Source of the DNA: Chryseobacterium sp. G0162
GTDB taxonomy: Bacteria; Bacteroidota; Bacteroidia; Flavobacteriales; Weeksellaceae
Direction of reading: 5' to 3'
DNA length: 64,000 nucleotides
Assembly (NCBI RefSeq): GCF_003815715.1
Contig: NZ_CP033922.1
Location: 3,024,001 to 3,088,000, forward strand
Below, in pieces: positions 42,248 to 52,305 of this stretch (position 1 is the stretch's first letter; each line of letters opens with the position of its first letter). The position numbers and the translations under genes were made by a program. The notes under the pieces were generated by a model. The model saw only the letters and a list, made by a program, of their open reading frames with translations. It had not been told where the DNA came from and ran no database searches.

Positions 42248-45200
42248 ATGAGTGGACTTTTACTCTGTAAAATGAGCCGACCTTTTAAGGTGCTCATTGC
42301 ATTGCTCTGTATGGTCATCGGATTGTCCATACAGGCTCAAACCATTACAATTGGTACCGGAACGTCTACCCAAAAGTATCCTTTAGGAGCTAGTTGGGGG
42401 TTTGAACGTTCTGCATCTATTTACACGGCAGCTGAAATTGGAACTACTGGAAGTATTCTATCTTTGGGATGGAATTCTACCGGAGTTTCTAATATTGGTA
42501 TGCCGGTAAAAGTTTATATAAAACCGGTAGGAACTACAACAACTATGACAGCGCAAAGCTGGAATACTTTAACTACCGGAGCTACTTTATTATATAGTGG
42601 AAGTGTAGGTCTTATACCCATAGGATGGTATACAATTCCTTTACAGCTTCCTTATACTTATAATGGAATAGATAACCTAATGGTACTTGTTGAAACCAAT
42701 TATGGTGGTTCCGGATCGTTTAGTACAGGAGCGAAGATTGCTTATTCTAGTGTTACATCAGGACACATGTATATTGAGCAGGATAGTACACCTCCTACGA
42801 CTAAGACCGGAACAGTTACCAGTAACAGACCCAATATTCAGATGACTTTCGGTACACCACCGGCATGTTTACCTATGCCTCCGGGAGGATCACTAAGTAC
42901 AGGAGCGGTTACCGCAACCAATGCTGTAATCAATTGGACTGCGTACGTACCGGCTCCGGCAGCGGGATATGACGTATTTTATAATACAACGAACGTACCG
43001 CCAGTAGCAGGATCAACACCTAATTTAACTGTTCCGCCAGGAGCACCCACTGCGACTATCGGACCATTAACTCCATTGACAACCTATTATGTGTGGGTAA
43101 GAGCAAAATGTAGTGCAACAGAACAAAGTGAATGGTCTACACCATTATCATTTGCTACACCGGCAACCTGTCCGGCGATGCCTACTTCTGGAACGATCAC
43201 AACAGGAACGATTACACCAACAACTGGGGTGATTAACTGGACTTCATTTGGTTATACCCCTGCAGAAGGATATGATATTTATTACAATACCACAGGTGCT
43301 GCACCTAATGGTACTACTTTGCCATCGCAAAATGTTCCATCAGGAACAACGGCAACATTAAGCCCTTTACTTCCTGATACAACTTATTATGTATGGGTGA
43401 GAGCAAGATGTAGCTCAACAGATCAAAGTACTTGGAATATTATACCAAAATCTTTTGCAACACCACCTACATGTCTGCCAGTTCCTACGACTGCAGGTTC
43501 ATTAACGGTAGGAACAATGACAACTAACAGTGCTGTTGTTGGTTGGGCAGCATCACCTTCTGCACCTGCGGGAGGATATGAAGTATATTACAATACTACT
43601 GGTGTAGCGCCAACAAATAATGCCACTACACAAGGTACTATTGTTCCAGGAAACTCTACACCATTAACTCCATTAGTTGCAGGGACTACCTATTATTGGT
43701 GGGTAAGAGCAGTTTGTACTTCTACAGATAGAAGTGCTTGGGTGCCGGGACCTCCATTTCAATTAGGACAAATAGGATCTGGTAGTGGTAAGAGTACTCA
43801 ACTTCCAGTAAATTCAAACTGGGGATATAATTATTCTCAGCAAATTTATAAAGCTTCCGAAGTGTCGGCAGCTGTGGGGCCAAATAAATTCATTACTGAA
43901 CTTAAATTCTATGTAGATAATCCCGCTCCTGATCAGAGTAAATACAATGATTGGGTAGTTTATATGGGGAATACTACACAGAATAATTTTGCAACAACCT
44001 CAAGCTGGGTGCCAATCTCTTCATTGAAACAGGTTTGGTCAGGAATTTTACCTACAATGACGGCAGGGACTTGGGTAACTATACCATTAACAACTCCTTT
44101 GCTTTGGGACGGAACAAGTAATATTGTAGTGGCTGTAGATGAAAATGCACCAGCCTATTCCTCAACTCCATATGCTAATTGGGGAGCTTTTGCCGGAGGA
44201 ACACCTGAAAGAGGATTACAATATATTAGTGATGGTACTAATCCTGATCCTGCTTCTCCGCCATCAGGTACTAAGCAGGCCAACATTCCACAGATTGTGC
44301 TTAAAGGTATAGAACTAGTAGCCTGTACAACTGCACCACCTACTAATATTAAAGTAAATAGTATTACAGCGAGTACAGCTATCGTTTCATGGACGCCTGC
44401 AATAGGAGCTACTTATAAATTACAATACAGACCAGCAGCAGGTGGAGCTTGGAAAGTAATTGATATTACAGCTCCATTAACAAGCAGCTGGCCATTATAT
44501 AATTTGATAGATGGAACTCTGTATGAAGTTCAGATTGCAACAATCTGTAGCGGTACTCAGGGAGCATATTCTACAAGTACTCAGTTTACAACGTTAGCTC
44601 TGACTTACTGTCCTAACGTACCTCCTACAGGTACGCCAAGTGGATATATTGGTAAAGTGACTGTTACTCCTACAAATGGACCTTTAATGGTAAGTAGTTC
44701 AGGATATGACGGATATAAAGATTATTCTACTGATCCTACAAGATTAGTTACTCTGATTAGAGGGACATCAGGTAATAAAATTAGTATTACGAAATTCTGG
44801 CCTGGAAGTACATCTAGTTATGGAGTGGGAGTATGGATTGACCTGAATAGAAACGGAATTTTTGAACCAACTGAAAGAGTTGTGAACGCTACTAGCAGTA
44901 CTACAAACCCTGTGGGAACTGTAGCAGCTGGTTTCAAAATAGAACTTCCACCTAATATTGCTACTTATGATGGTACTCTTCTTACCCGTATGCGTGTCGT
45001 TATGATGGATGGTACTGTTAATGCACCATGTTCATCATTTGGAACATACAATGTAGGAGAAGTAGAAGACTATGCTGTAAGACTAATTGACGAGCCGGTA
45101 TGTACAACGAATCCGCCAACAAACATAACGGTTTCAAACATTACAGATACAAGTGCTACGTTCTCATGGTTAGCTTCTACAGGTGCTACATATCAATTGA

Positions 45201-47404
45201 GATATAGAGAAGTTGGAACTACTGCTTGGACAACCGTTGCTGCTGTTCCTGCACCAGGGAATATATACACTACACCTGCAACTCCTCCTTTGAAAGAACA
45301 AACCAAATATGAAGTACAGGTATCAACGAAATGTACTACTACTTTTGGAGCTTTCTCAAGCTCAGTACAATTTACGACATTACCACTGCAATATTGTCCT
45401 GTAACAGGTAGTGGAGATAACGATCATATTTCAAATGTTACTGTTACGTCTGCTAATTCAGGAGTGCCGCCTATGAGCAACACTACTGTTCAGAATTCAT
45501 ATACAAGCTATACAACCCCGGCAACTCTTATTACTTTAGATGCAGGTTCTATTGACAATAAAATTCTTGTTGCGAAAGGATGGACAGGATCAACAGGGAA
45601 TGATGCTGTGGCCGTTTGGATTGACTTTGACAGAAACGGACAGTTTGATACTTCTGAAAGAATTCTTGGTTCTGCAGCTAGTACTACTACACCGGTTACC
45701 AGCCTGTTTAATGTTCCTAACGCACCTCCTGCCTATATAGGACCGTATACAACTACGATGAGAGTCGTATTGAAACGTTCAACAGGTACAACTATTCCTA
45801 CAGCATGTGCTAATGCTATTGATGGAGAAGTTGAAGATTATGCAGTAAGAATCAGACCGTGTAGTAATGCGATGCCAAATGCACCGACCTTTACTACAAT
45901 AACCCATACAACGGCTGTTGTTAATTTAACCGGTGGTGCTAATACGGTAACTTACCTTGTAAGATACAGAGTGGCAGGAACTGGTACATGGACGCAAATA
46001 TATGCTTCTGCAGCATTAGGTAACGTTCCACTTACGCTTACTGGATTAAGCCCGGCAACAACTTATGAAGTGGAAGTGGCTGCTGTTTGTGGAGGTACTA
46101 CAGGTACAGCTACTGCAATTAAGACATTCTCAACAAGATGTGATCCTACACCTCCAACAGTAACAGTAAGCAATATTACTCCAACAAGTGCTTTAATTAC
46201 TTGGAACCCAGTCGTAATAAGTGCAACTTATAAAATGAGATGGAGAAAAGTGGGGGCTCCAGCTTGGGAACCGGAAATTCCTCTTCCAAGCTCACCTAAT
46301 ACATTCTTGTTAAATAATCTGGATTCGTTTGTTACTTATGAAGTTCAGATTGCTAATCAGTGTGCTGGTGAAACCACTTGGAATAATTTCTCAAATTCTA
46401 AAGTATTTACAACGGTAAGAATATGTGAGATTCCACCTCCAGGATTGACAATTACTCAACTATTGCCTACAACTGCAGAGGTTACATGGGATGCATATCC
46501 AGGCGCAACATATCTTCTTAGATACAGAAAAGTAGGTATTCCAAGTTGGACAGAAGTTCCTACAGCGGTTAACACAGTTATATTGAATGGCCTTGTAGAA
46601 ATGACGAAGTATGAAATGCAGGTAGTCAATATCTGTAGTGGAAAACCAGGAAATTATACTCCTCCTTACTACTTTACAACCCCTACAGTAATTTACTGTC
46701 AGATGAAGTCAGAAAGCTCAGCAGGAGAATATATTTCCAAGGTAACTGTTATTCCAAACGGAAAAGATAAAATGGAGAATGAATCAAAAGGATCTACTTA
46801 TACAGATTATACTGGAGTTCCTAAAACATTTATCGAGCTAATCCAAGGATCTACAGATAATGAGATTATCATCGAGAAAAAATGGTTAGGAAAAACTTAT
46901 AATGAAGGAATTGCAGTTTGGATCGACTTCGATAGAAATGGTGAATTTGATATTTACGAAAAAATATTCACTTCATCTCCAAACACAACAACTCCTGTAT
47001 CAGGTAAATTTAATGTACCGGCAGATGCTTTTGTAAGTACAACAGATTATAAATATGTTGTGATGAGAGTGGCAATGGAAAGAGATGGTGTTCCTGTAAG
47101 CTGTATGAACGTTAAGAATGGAGAAGTTGAGGACTATACGGTAAGAATTTCTAAACCGGGAGTTGCTAATCCAATTAACCAGAAGGATATCCTAATCTAT
47201 CCTAACCCAGTAAGTTCAATATTGTATGTGAAAAATATTAGCAAAAGAGCTAAATATAAAATTTACAATGCTGCAGGGCAGATCATCGTAGAAGGTATTC
47301 TATTAAATAACGAAATTAATGTAACAAAATTGATTAATGGAGTGTATGTAATAGATATTGATGACAATGGTAATACTGCTCAAAAGAAATTTATTAAAGA
47401 ATAA
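42248..47404 (+). CDS. Giant secreted mosaic protein, T9SS substrate with FnIII and GEVED domains
   Basis: A 1718-residue protein. The signal peptide covers about residues 1-31 (cut near QAQT); a start at the internal ATG (residue 9) is possible. In order: a lectin-like beta-sandwich (about 33-200), three fibronectin III domains (about 205-500), and a second copy of the N-terminal sandwich (about 503-690, IGSGSGKSTQLPVNSNWGY resembling the first). Then come FnIII, GEVED, FnIII, GEVED, three FnIII and a third GEVED domain (GEVEDYAVR-type ends at about 945, 1200 and 1637; WIDFDRNGQFD motifs). The last 70 residues are a type A type IX sorting signal (YPNPVSSILYV, IYNAAGQII, GVYVIDI). It is probably a surface adhesin; the ligand is unknown. 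Confidence 0.92.
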   Translation: MSGLLLCKMSRPFKVLIALLCMVIGLSIQAQTITIGTGTSTQKYPLGASWGFERSASIYTAAEIGTTGSILSLGWNSTGVSNIGMPVKVYIKPVGTTTTMTAQSWNTLTTGATLLYSGSVGLIPIGWYTIPLQLPYTYNGIDNLMVLVETNYGGSGSFSTGAKIAYSSVTSGHMYIEQDSTPPTTKTGTVTSNRPNIQMTFGTPPACLPMPPGGSLSTGAVTATNAVINWTAYVPAPAAGYDVFYNTTNVPPVAGSTPNLTVPPGAPTATIGPLTPLTTYYVWVRAKCSATEQSEWSTPLSFATPATCPAMPTSGTITTGTITPTTGVINWTSFGYTPAEGYDIYYNTTGAAPNGTTLPSQNVPSGTTATLSPLLPDTTYYVWVRARCSSTDQSTWNIIPKSFATPPTCLPVPTTAGSLTVGTMTTNSAVVGWAASPSAPAGGYEVYYNTTGVAPTNNATTQGTIVPGNSTPLTPLVAGTTYYWWVRAVCTSTDRSAWVPGPPFQLGQIGSGSGKSTQLPVNSNWGYNYSQQIYKASEVSAAVGPNKFITELKFYVDNPAPDQSKYNDWVVYMGNTTQNNFATTSSWVPISSLKQVWSGILPTMTAGTWVTIPLTTPLLWDGTSNIVVAVDENAPAYSSTPYANWGAFAGGTPERGLQYISDGTNPDPASPPSGTKQANIPQIVLKGIELVACTTAPPTNIKVNSITASTAIVSWTPAIGATYKLQYRPAAGGAWKVIDITAPLTSSWPLYNLIDGTLYEVQIATICSGTQGAYSTSTQFTTLALTYCPNVPPTGTPSGYIGKVTVTPTNGPLMVSSSGYDGYKDYSTDPTRLVTLIRGTSGNKISITKFWPGSTSSYGVGVWIDLNRNGIFEPTERVVNATSSTTNPVGTVAAGFKIELPPNIATYDGTLLTRMRVVMMDGTVNAPCSSFGTYNVGEVEDYAVRLIDEPVCTTNPPTNITVSNITDTSATFSWLASTGATYQLRYREVGTTAWTTVAAVPAPGNIYTTPATPPLKEQTKYEVQVSTKCTTTFGAFSSSVQFTTLPLQYCPVTGSGDNDHISNVTVTSANSGVPPMSNTTVQNSYTSYTTPATLITLDAGSIDNKILVAKGWTGSTGNDAVAVWIDFDRNGQFDTSERILGSAASTTTPVTSLFNVPNAPPAYIGPYTTTMRVVLKRSTGTTIPTACANAIDGEVEDYAVRIRPCSNAMPNAPTFTTITHTTAVVNLTGGANTVTYLVRYRVAGTGTWTQIYASAALGNVPLTLTGLSPATTYEVEVAAVCGGTTGTATAIKTFSTRCDPTPPTVTVSNITPTSALITWNPVVISATYKMRWRKVGAPAWEPEIPLPSSPNTFLLNNLDSFVTYEVQIANQCAGETTWNNFSNSKVFTTVRICEIPPPGLTITQLLPTTAEVTWDAYPGATYLLRYRKVGIPSWTEVPTAVNTVILNGLVEMTKYEMQVVNICSGKPGNYTPPYYFTTPTVIYCQMKSESSAGEYISKVTVIPNGKDKMENESKGSTYTDYTGVPKTFIELIQGSTDNEIIIEKKWLGKTYNEGIAVWIDFDRNGEFDIYEKIFTSSPNTTTPVSGKFNVPADAFVSTTDYKYVVMRVAMERDGVPVSCMNVKNGEVEDYTVRISKPGVANPINQKDILIYPNPVSSILYVKNISKRAKYKIYNAAGQIIVEGILLNNEINVTKLINGVYVIDIDDNGNTAQKKFIKE

Positions 47405-47424
47405 ATAATTTAAATTTCAAATAG

Positions 47425-47458
47425 AATAAGCCTTCAGAAATGAAGGCTTATTTTTTTG
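47425..47458 (+). terminator. Terminator after the T9SS adhesin gene
   Basis: AATAAGCCTTCA (47425-47436) and TGAAGGCTTATT (47441-47452) form a 12-bp stem followed by T7. Confidence 0.9.
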
Positions 47459-47492
47459 TTCAGCAGTTCATTTTAGAATAAGTTGATTTGTT

Positions 47493-47510
47493 ATTCATTC
47501 ATTCATTCAT
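47493..47510. repeat. ATTC tetranucleotide repeat
   Basis: Four and a half copies of ATTC between two terminators; it touches no gene. Confidence 0.6.
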
Positions 47511-47535
47511 TATAAGACCGATATAATGGATATTG

Positions 47536-47566
47536 AAAAAGCCCTCAGAAGTGAGGGCTTTTTGTA
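47536..47566 (-). terminator. Terminator of the ruvB-coaE gene set (works both ways)
   Basis: AAAAAGCCCTCA (47536-47547) and TGAGGGCTTTTT (47552-47563) form a 12-bp stem about 28 nt beyond the coaE stop. Confidence 0.85.
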
Positions 47567-47591
47567 TTTAGTGAATGTTCTAAAAGCTTTT

Positions 47592-48218
47592 TTATTCAAT
47601 AGCAAAGATGACTTTTTCCGTCTGTTCTTTTAGCTCTTCCAGATTGGTATTATTATAAATGATACAATCTGCCATTTTAATCTTATCCCTTTCTGGCATT
47701 TGCTTTTCCATAACAGCCTCTACCTCGCGGTAGGTTTTGTTATCTCTGTCCATGACCCTTTTGATTCGGATATTATCCTCTGCAGTTACCAAAAGAGACT
47801 TATAGCATTGTCTGTTAAGTCTTAACTCAAATAATAAGGCTGTTTCTTTAAAAACCAGATATTTGGTCTGCTGCTTTACCCATTGCTCAAAATCAATACG
47901 TACTGCAGGATGAATAATCTCATTTAAGTGCTGAAGAAGCTCTTTATTATTGAAAACCTTATCTGCTACAAACTTTCTGTCATATAGACCATTTTCATCA
48001 TAAGATTCTTCACCTAGAAGCTCCTTGATTTTAATTTTCAGTTCTTCACTGTCATTGACAATATCTTTTGCCCGGTCATCAGAATAATACACCGGAAAAC
48101 CGAATTCTTCAATAAACTTAGCAACTGTAGTTTTTCCTGAGCCAATTCCCCCGGTTAAACCAATGATCTTGGGTGCGGGCGGCTCGGCCTGTTGGCCCTC
48201 TGAATGTAATTCTTCCAT
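47592..48218 (-). CDS. coaE: Dephospho-CoA kinase
   Basis: A 208-residue P-loop kinase catalysing the last step of coenzyme A synthesis. The P-loop GLTGGIGSGKTTVAKF is at about 20-35, preceded by an unusual polar extension of about 17 residues (SEGQQAEPPAP), so a later start cannot be excluded, although no alternative ATG exists. Further family features are YYSDDRAKDIV and LFELRLNRQCYKSLLV. It starts 9 nt after the MBL-hydrolase stop and is the last gene of the minus-strand set. Confidence 0.92.
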   Translation of the reverse strand: MEELHSEGQQAEPPAPKIIGLTGGIGSGKTTVAKFIEEFGFPVYYSDDRAKDIVNDSEELKIKIKELLGEESYDENGLYDRKFVADKVFNNKELLQHLNEIIHPAVRIDFEQWVKQQTKYLVFKETALLFELRLNRQCYKSLLVTAEDNIRIKRVMDRDNKTYREVEAVMEKQMPERDKIKMADCIIYNNTNLEELKEQTEKVIFAIE

Positions 48219-48227
48219 AATTAAAAA

Positions 48228-49094
48228 TTAATACCCAAAAACATCATTAAAACTGAACGTTTCATCAAGTCTTACGCCTTTTTCAGTCATTTTAAGACTA
48301 GCCAGTTCATTGTGAGCATCATGTTCAAAGAATAATAAATACTCATTATCAACACACTGTTTAAGAAACTTTCCCTTTTCCTCCAATGTTAAAAGAGGTC
48401 TGGTGTCATACCCCATCACATATACCTGATTGATGTGTCCGGCAGTAGGGATAAGGTCTGCTGCAAAAACAATCGTTTTTTCCTGATACTGAATGACCGG
48501 AAGCATTTGCTTCTCCGTATGTCCGTCTACAAAGATGACATCCATTTTCAGATCCGGAGCAAATCCATAATTTCCGGTAGTAGGAAGAGGTAAAAAGTTC
48601 AGCTGCCCGCTTTCCTGCATAGGCATGATGTTTTCCTTCAGAAAACTTGCTTTTTCTCTTGCATTAGGCTCCGTTGCCCATTGCCAGTGATTTTCATTCG
48701 TCCAGAAGTGAGCGTTTTTAAAAGCGGGTCTGTATCCCGTTCTGTCATCATTCCATTCTATGGCGCCACCGCAGTGGTCAAAGTGAAGATGAGTAAGGAA
48801 TACATCAGTAATGTCTTCCTTTACAAAACCATATTTTTTTAAATTTTTATCCAGAGTATCATCTCCCCAAAGAGAGTAGTGTCCAAAGAATTTATCATCC
48901 TGTTTATTGCCCAGACCGCAGTCTACAAGGATTAGCTTCTTTCCATCCTCTATAAGCAGGGAACGGGTTCCCAGTTCGATTAAGTTTTTTTCGTCTGCTG
49001 GGTTAGTTTTTTCCCACAGACTCTTTGGGACGACACCAAACATAGCACCGCCGTCCAGTTTAAATTTTCCACATTGTATTGGATATAACTTCAT
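48228..49094 (-). CDS. MBL-fold metallo-hydrolase
   Basis: A 288-residue cytoplasmic metallo-beta-lactamase-fold enzyme. The zinc motif HxHxDH appears as THLHFDHCGG near residue 100, with downstream ligands in FVDGHTEKQ and FAADLIPTAGH. The layout resembles the AiiA/AidC-like branch that includes N-acyl-homoserine lactone lactonases, but many family members hydrolyse other substrates, and activity cannot be predicted. It sits 12 nt after the PaiB-like gene and 9 nt before coaE. Confidence 0.85.
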   Translation of the reverse strand: MKLYPIQCGKFKLDGGAMFGVVPKSLWEKTNPADEKNLIELGTRSLLIEDGKKLILVDCGLGNKQDDKFFGHYSLWGDDTLDKNLKKYGFVKEDITDVFLTHLHFDHCGGAIEWNDDRTGYRPAFKNAHFWTNENHWQWATEPNAREKASFLKENIMPMQESGQLNFLPLPTTGNYGFAPDLKMDVIFVDGHTEKQMLPVIQYQEKTIVFAADLIPTAGHINQVYVMGYDTRPLLTLEEKGKFLKQCVDNEYLLFFEHDAHNELASLKMTEKGVRLDETFSFNDVFGY

Positions 49095-49106
49095 ATATAT
49101 TTTGAT

Positions 49107-49718
49107 TTATTTCTTTATTAATTTCATTTTCTCAGCAATTTTTTTAGCATCTTCATCCGATTGTTCCAGATGCGAAATGATCGTGTTAAAATCATTTTCC
49201 TTTCTGTTCTGAGACAGTTTTTGTTTGATAAATATTTCCGTAGGAATCACCTTAATTCCAAAAGCTCCCTTCATTTCCTTTTCTACAAATTCCTTTCCCA
49301 TATCTTTTACCATCATAGGGCATTGCTGAAACTGCTCATATTTTGAGGTTAATGTATCCAGATGTGTATATAGCTCTTCCTGATTCATTAATTCTACCTT
49401 TCCATAGATCTGGACCGCTTCATAGTTCCACGTAGAAACATTGATATGGTCATACCAGCTGCTGGAGATATAAGTATGCGCTCCTAAAAAGTCACACAAT
49501 ACCTCATCGCCGTTTTTCAGAGTTTTTGCCTGAGGATTAGCTCTGGAAATATGAGTTTCAATATAAGAATTTTCCGGATCACTTTCATTCAGCATCATCA
49601 TGGAATGGGTAGCACGGATTTTATCAACAGAAGAAATGAGTAATGCAAAAGAATTTACCTTGATAATTTCTCTCATCACCTCCATATCTTCACTTCTATA
49701 CAGTTTAGGTATAAACAT
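49107..49718 (-). CDS. PaiB-like FMN-binding protein
   Basis: A 203-residue protein of the PaiB (FMN-binding split barrel) family. The diagnostic segments are MFIPKLYRSED at the N-terminus and TYISSSWYDHINVSTWNYEA at about 82-101, followed by VQIYGKVELM. B. subtilis PaiB is described as a negative regulator of sporulation and protease genes, but the biochemical role is unsettled. It lies between ruvB (66 nt upstream) and the MBL hydrolase. Confidence 0.88.
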   Translation of the reverse strand: MFIPKLYRSEDMEVMREIIKVNSFALLISSVDKIRATHSMMMLNESDPENSYIETHISRANPQAKTLKNGDEVLCDFLGAHTYISSSWYDHINVSTWNYEAVQIYGKVELMNQEELYTHLDTLTSKYEQFQQCPMMVKDMGKEFVEKEMKGAFGIKVIPTEIFIKQKLSQNRKENDFNTIISHLEQSDEDAKKIAEKMKLIKK

Positions 49719-49784
49719 ATATTAACAACTCTTCTTTTAAAATCTTAAACTCAAAACTTTGAATCCAAAACCTTGAACTTTAAA

Positions 49785-50807
49785 CTAAAAAAGTTCTCCC
49801 GGATTTTTAGATCTGGAAATATTCAAATGGGTATACGCTTTATCGGTAACCTCTCTACCTCTCGGCGTTCTGATGATAAAACCTTCCTGAATCAAAAATG
49901 GTTCATAAACTTCCTCAAGGGTTTCCGGATTTTCTCCGATAGAGGTGGCTAAAGCAGAAATTCCAACAGGTTTTCCCTTAAAGTTTTCAATCATGACACG
50001 CATGATTTTATTATCCATTTCATCCAGCCCAAACTCATCTACATTTAAAGAATCTAGTGCATATTTGGTAATCTTAATCTCAATTTCACCATTTCCCTTA
50101 ATTTCAGCAAAATCACGGACTCTTCTCAGCAATGCATTCGCAATTCTTGGAGTTCCACGACTTCTTCTGGCAATTTCAATAGCAGCATCTTCATAAATTA
50201 CTACGCCTAAAACTCTAGCACTTCGCTGAATAATCATAGATAAAAGTTCAATAGAGTAATATTCAAGTCTACTTTGAATACCAAATCTCGCAAGCATCGG
50301 CTTAGTCAGCATTCCGCTTCTGGTAGTAGCTCCCACAAGAGTAAAAGGATTTAGTCCGATTTGTACACTTCTTGCGTTAGGACCTGTTTCCAACATGATA
50401 TCGATCTTATAATCTTCCATGGCAGAATACAGATACTCTTCTACAACAGGAGAAAGACGGTGAATTTCATCAATGAAAAGAACATCATTTTCTTCCAGAT
50501 TAGTCAGTAATCCGGCTAAACTTCCCGGTTTATCCAATACAGGACCGGAAGTAATCTTACAGTTTACCCCAAGTTCATTAGCAATAATATTAGCTAAAGT
50601 TGTTTTTCCCAACCCTGGCGGACCATGCAAAAGCACATGATCTAGTGCACCGCCACGCCTCTTGGCAGCAGTCACAAAAACCTCAAGATTTTCCAGCGTT
50701 TTTCTCTGTCCCGCAAAATCTTTAAAGCTTTGGGGGCGAATTTGTTCTTCCTGCATCAGCTCCTCTCGTGAGTAGTTTTCCTTATCTGGATGTAAAAAAT
50801 CTGGCAT
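49785..50807 (-). CDS. ruvB: Holliday junction branch migration helicase RuvB
   Basis: A 340-residue AAA+ motor that drives branch migration with RuvA. Walker A is GPPGLGKTT at about 61-69, Walker [11 protein letters not shown] at about 112-121, sensor 1 GATTRSGML, and the C-terminal winged helix contains [15 protein letters not shown]. Length and motifs match E. coli RuvB (336). It is the first gene of the minus-strand set, with a -7 box 19 nt upstream. No ruvA or ruvC is in the window. Confidence 0.97.
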   Translation of the reverse strand: MPDFLHPDKENYSREELMQEEQIRPQSFKDFAGQRKTLENLEVFVTAAKRRGGALDHVLLHGPPGLGKTTLANIIANELGVNCKITSGPVLDKPGSLAGLLTNLEENDVLFIDEIHRLSPVVEEYLYSAMEDYKIDIMLETGPNARSVQIGLNPFTLVGATTRSGMLTKPMLARFGIQSRLEYYSIELLSMIIQRSARVLGVVIYEDAAIEIARRSRGTPRIANALLRRVRDFAEIKGNGEIEIKITKYALDSLNVDEFGLDEMDNKIMRVMIENFKGKPVGISALATSIGENPETLEEVYEPFLIQEGFIIRTPRGREVTDKAYTHLNISRSKNPGELF

Positions 50808-50826
50808 TAATTCATTTCATTTACCT

Positions 50827-50834
50827 CAAAGATA
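50827..50834 (-). promoter_or_regulatory. -7 promoter box of ruvB
   Basis: The complement reads TATCTTTG and ends 19 nt before the ruvB ATG. Confidence 0.55.
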
Positions 50835-50885
50835 GCAAATTTAGACTAAGATTGAAATGAAGATTGAGAAAAGGTGAATTTGAAA

Positions 50886-50930
50886 CTGAGATTAAGATTA
50901 GAGCTGAGGTTTAGACTGAGATTAAGAACA
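50886..50930. repeat. Imperfect 30-bp tandem repeat
   Basis: CTGAGATTAAGA occurs at 50886 and 50916 with related GAGATT/GACTAAGATT words between and around them. This purine-biased low-complexity stretch lies between ruvB and hutI. Confidence 0.5.
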
Positions 50931-51058
50931 GAATTGAGATATTTTAAGTATTTTTGAGAGGAAAATTAAAATTTGATTGATTTCATTTTGAATGAATAAT
51001 TTGCTTGATGAAAATTGTCAACAGAGATCAGTCATTTTCTAACCTTTAACCTAAATAA

Positions 51059-52285
51059 ATGAAATTAATAGGCCCATTTAAGCAGGTTGTAACACTTGCC
51101 AATCTTCCATTAAGAGGAAAACTTACTGACGAACAATTAGAAATTATTGTGGATGGAGGAATAATTGTTGAAAATGGTACCATTCAGAGAATTGGTGATT
51201 TTGAACTGTTAAAAAATGAAAATCCAACAATAGAAATAGAAACCATTGAAGGAGAACAGGTAGTTCTTCCTGCCTTTGTAGATTCACATACTCATATCTG
51301 CTTCGGAGGAAACCGTGCCAATGATTTTGCCATGCGTAACGCAGGGAAAACGTACCTGGAAATCGCTGAAAGTGGCGGCGGAATCTGGAGCTCCGTACAG
51401 CATACAAGAAATGCTTCAGAAGAAGAATTACTGAAGACATTATTGGAAAGGATAAAGTTCCTGGTTGATCTTGGAATTACAACTATTGAGATTAAAAGTG
51501 GATATGGACTGGATGTAGAAAACGAGCTGAAAATGCTTCGAATGATCAAAAAGGCACAGGAGTCAACAAGGGCAACATTAGTTCCTACCTGTCTTTCGGC
51601 ACATTTAAAACCAAGAGATTTTGAAGGAAGCAATCCGGAGTATCTGGACTATATTCTTACCGAGATTCTTCCAAAAGTAAAAGATGAAAACCTGGCTAAC
51701 CGTGTAGATATCTTTATTGAAAAATCAGCGTTCCAGCCTGAAGAGAGTAAAGCGTTTTTACTTAAAACTAAAGATTTAGGTTTTGAAATTACTGTTCATG
51801 CCGATCAGTTTACCCCCGGAAGTTCAAGAATTGCTGTAGAAGTAGGAGCAAAATCGGCAGATCATTTGGAAGCAACCATTGATGAAGATATAGACTTCCT
51901 TGCACAATCTGATACTGTAGCAACAGCACTCCCGGGAGCAAGCTTAGGATTGGGTGAAAAATTTACACCGGCAAGAAAATTATTGGATGCAGGAGCCATC
52001 GTAGCGATCGCAAGTGACTGGAATCCGGGATCAGCCCCAATGGGGAACTTAATCACTCAAGCATCTATTTTAGCGACTTTCCAAAAGTTGACAACAGCTG
52101 AGGTACTAGCCGGAATGACTTATCGAGCAGCTTATGCCCTTAATTTGGAAGACAGAGGAAAACTTGAAACAGGTAAAAAAGCCGATTTTGTGACTTTTAA
52201 AACCGATAATTTCCAGAATGTTCTTTATAATCAGGGAAGCCTGAGCACTGAACACGTTTATATTGATGGAGAACTAGTTGACTAG
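51059..52285 (+). CDS. hutI: Imidazolonepropionase
   Basis: A 408-residue amidohydrolase converting imidazolone-5-propionate to N-formimino-L-glutamate, third step of histidine degradation. The metal motif is DSHTHICFGGNRANDFAMR at about 79-97. Family blocks TTIEIKSGYGLDVENELKML, TVHADQFTPGS and ASDWNPGSAPMGNL follow. It starts a plus-strand group also containing a DUF695 protein, a BCCT transporter and hutG. hutH and hutU are not in the window. Confidence 0.95.
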   Translation: MKLIGPFKQVVTLANLPLRGKLTDEQLEIIVDGGIIVENGTIQRIGDFELLKNENPTIEIETIEGEQVVLPAFVDSHTHICFGGNRANDFAMRNAGKTYLEIAESGGGIWSSVQHTRNASEEELLKTLLERIKFLVDLGITTIEIKSGYGLDVENELKMLRMIKKAQESTRATLVPTCLSAHLKPRDFEGSNPEYLDYILTEILPKVKDENLANRVDIFIEKSAFQPEESKAFLLKTKDLGFEITVHADQFTPGSSRIAVEVGAKSADHLEATIDEDIDFLAQSDTVATALPGASLGLGEKFTPARKLLDAGAIVAIASDWNPGSAPMGNLITQASILATFQKLTTAEVLAGMTYRAAYALNLEDRGKLETGKKADFVTFKTDNFQNVLYNQGSLSTEHVYIDGELVD

Positions 52286-52305
52286 AATATAAAAGATTAA
52301 TTCAA

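Noticed and set aside
47493..47510. ATTC repeat as a phase-variation switch
   Set aside because: It lies between two terminators, touches no promoter or coding sequence, and is short.
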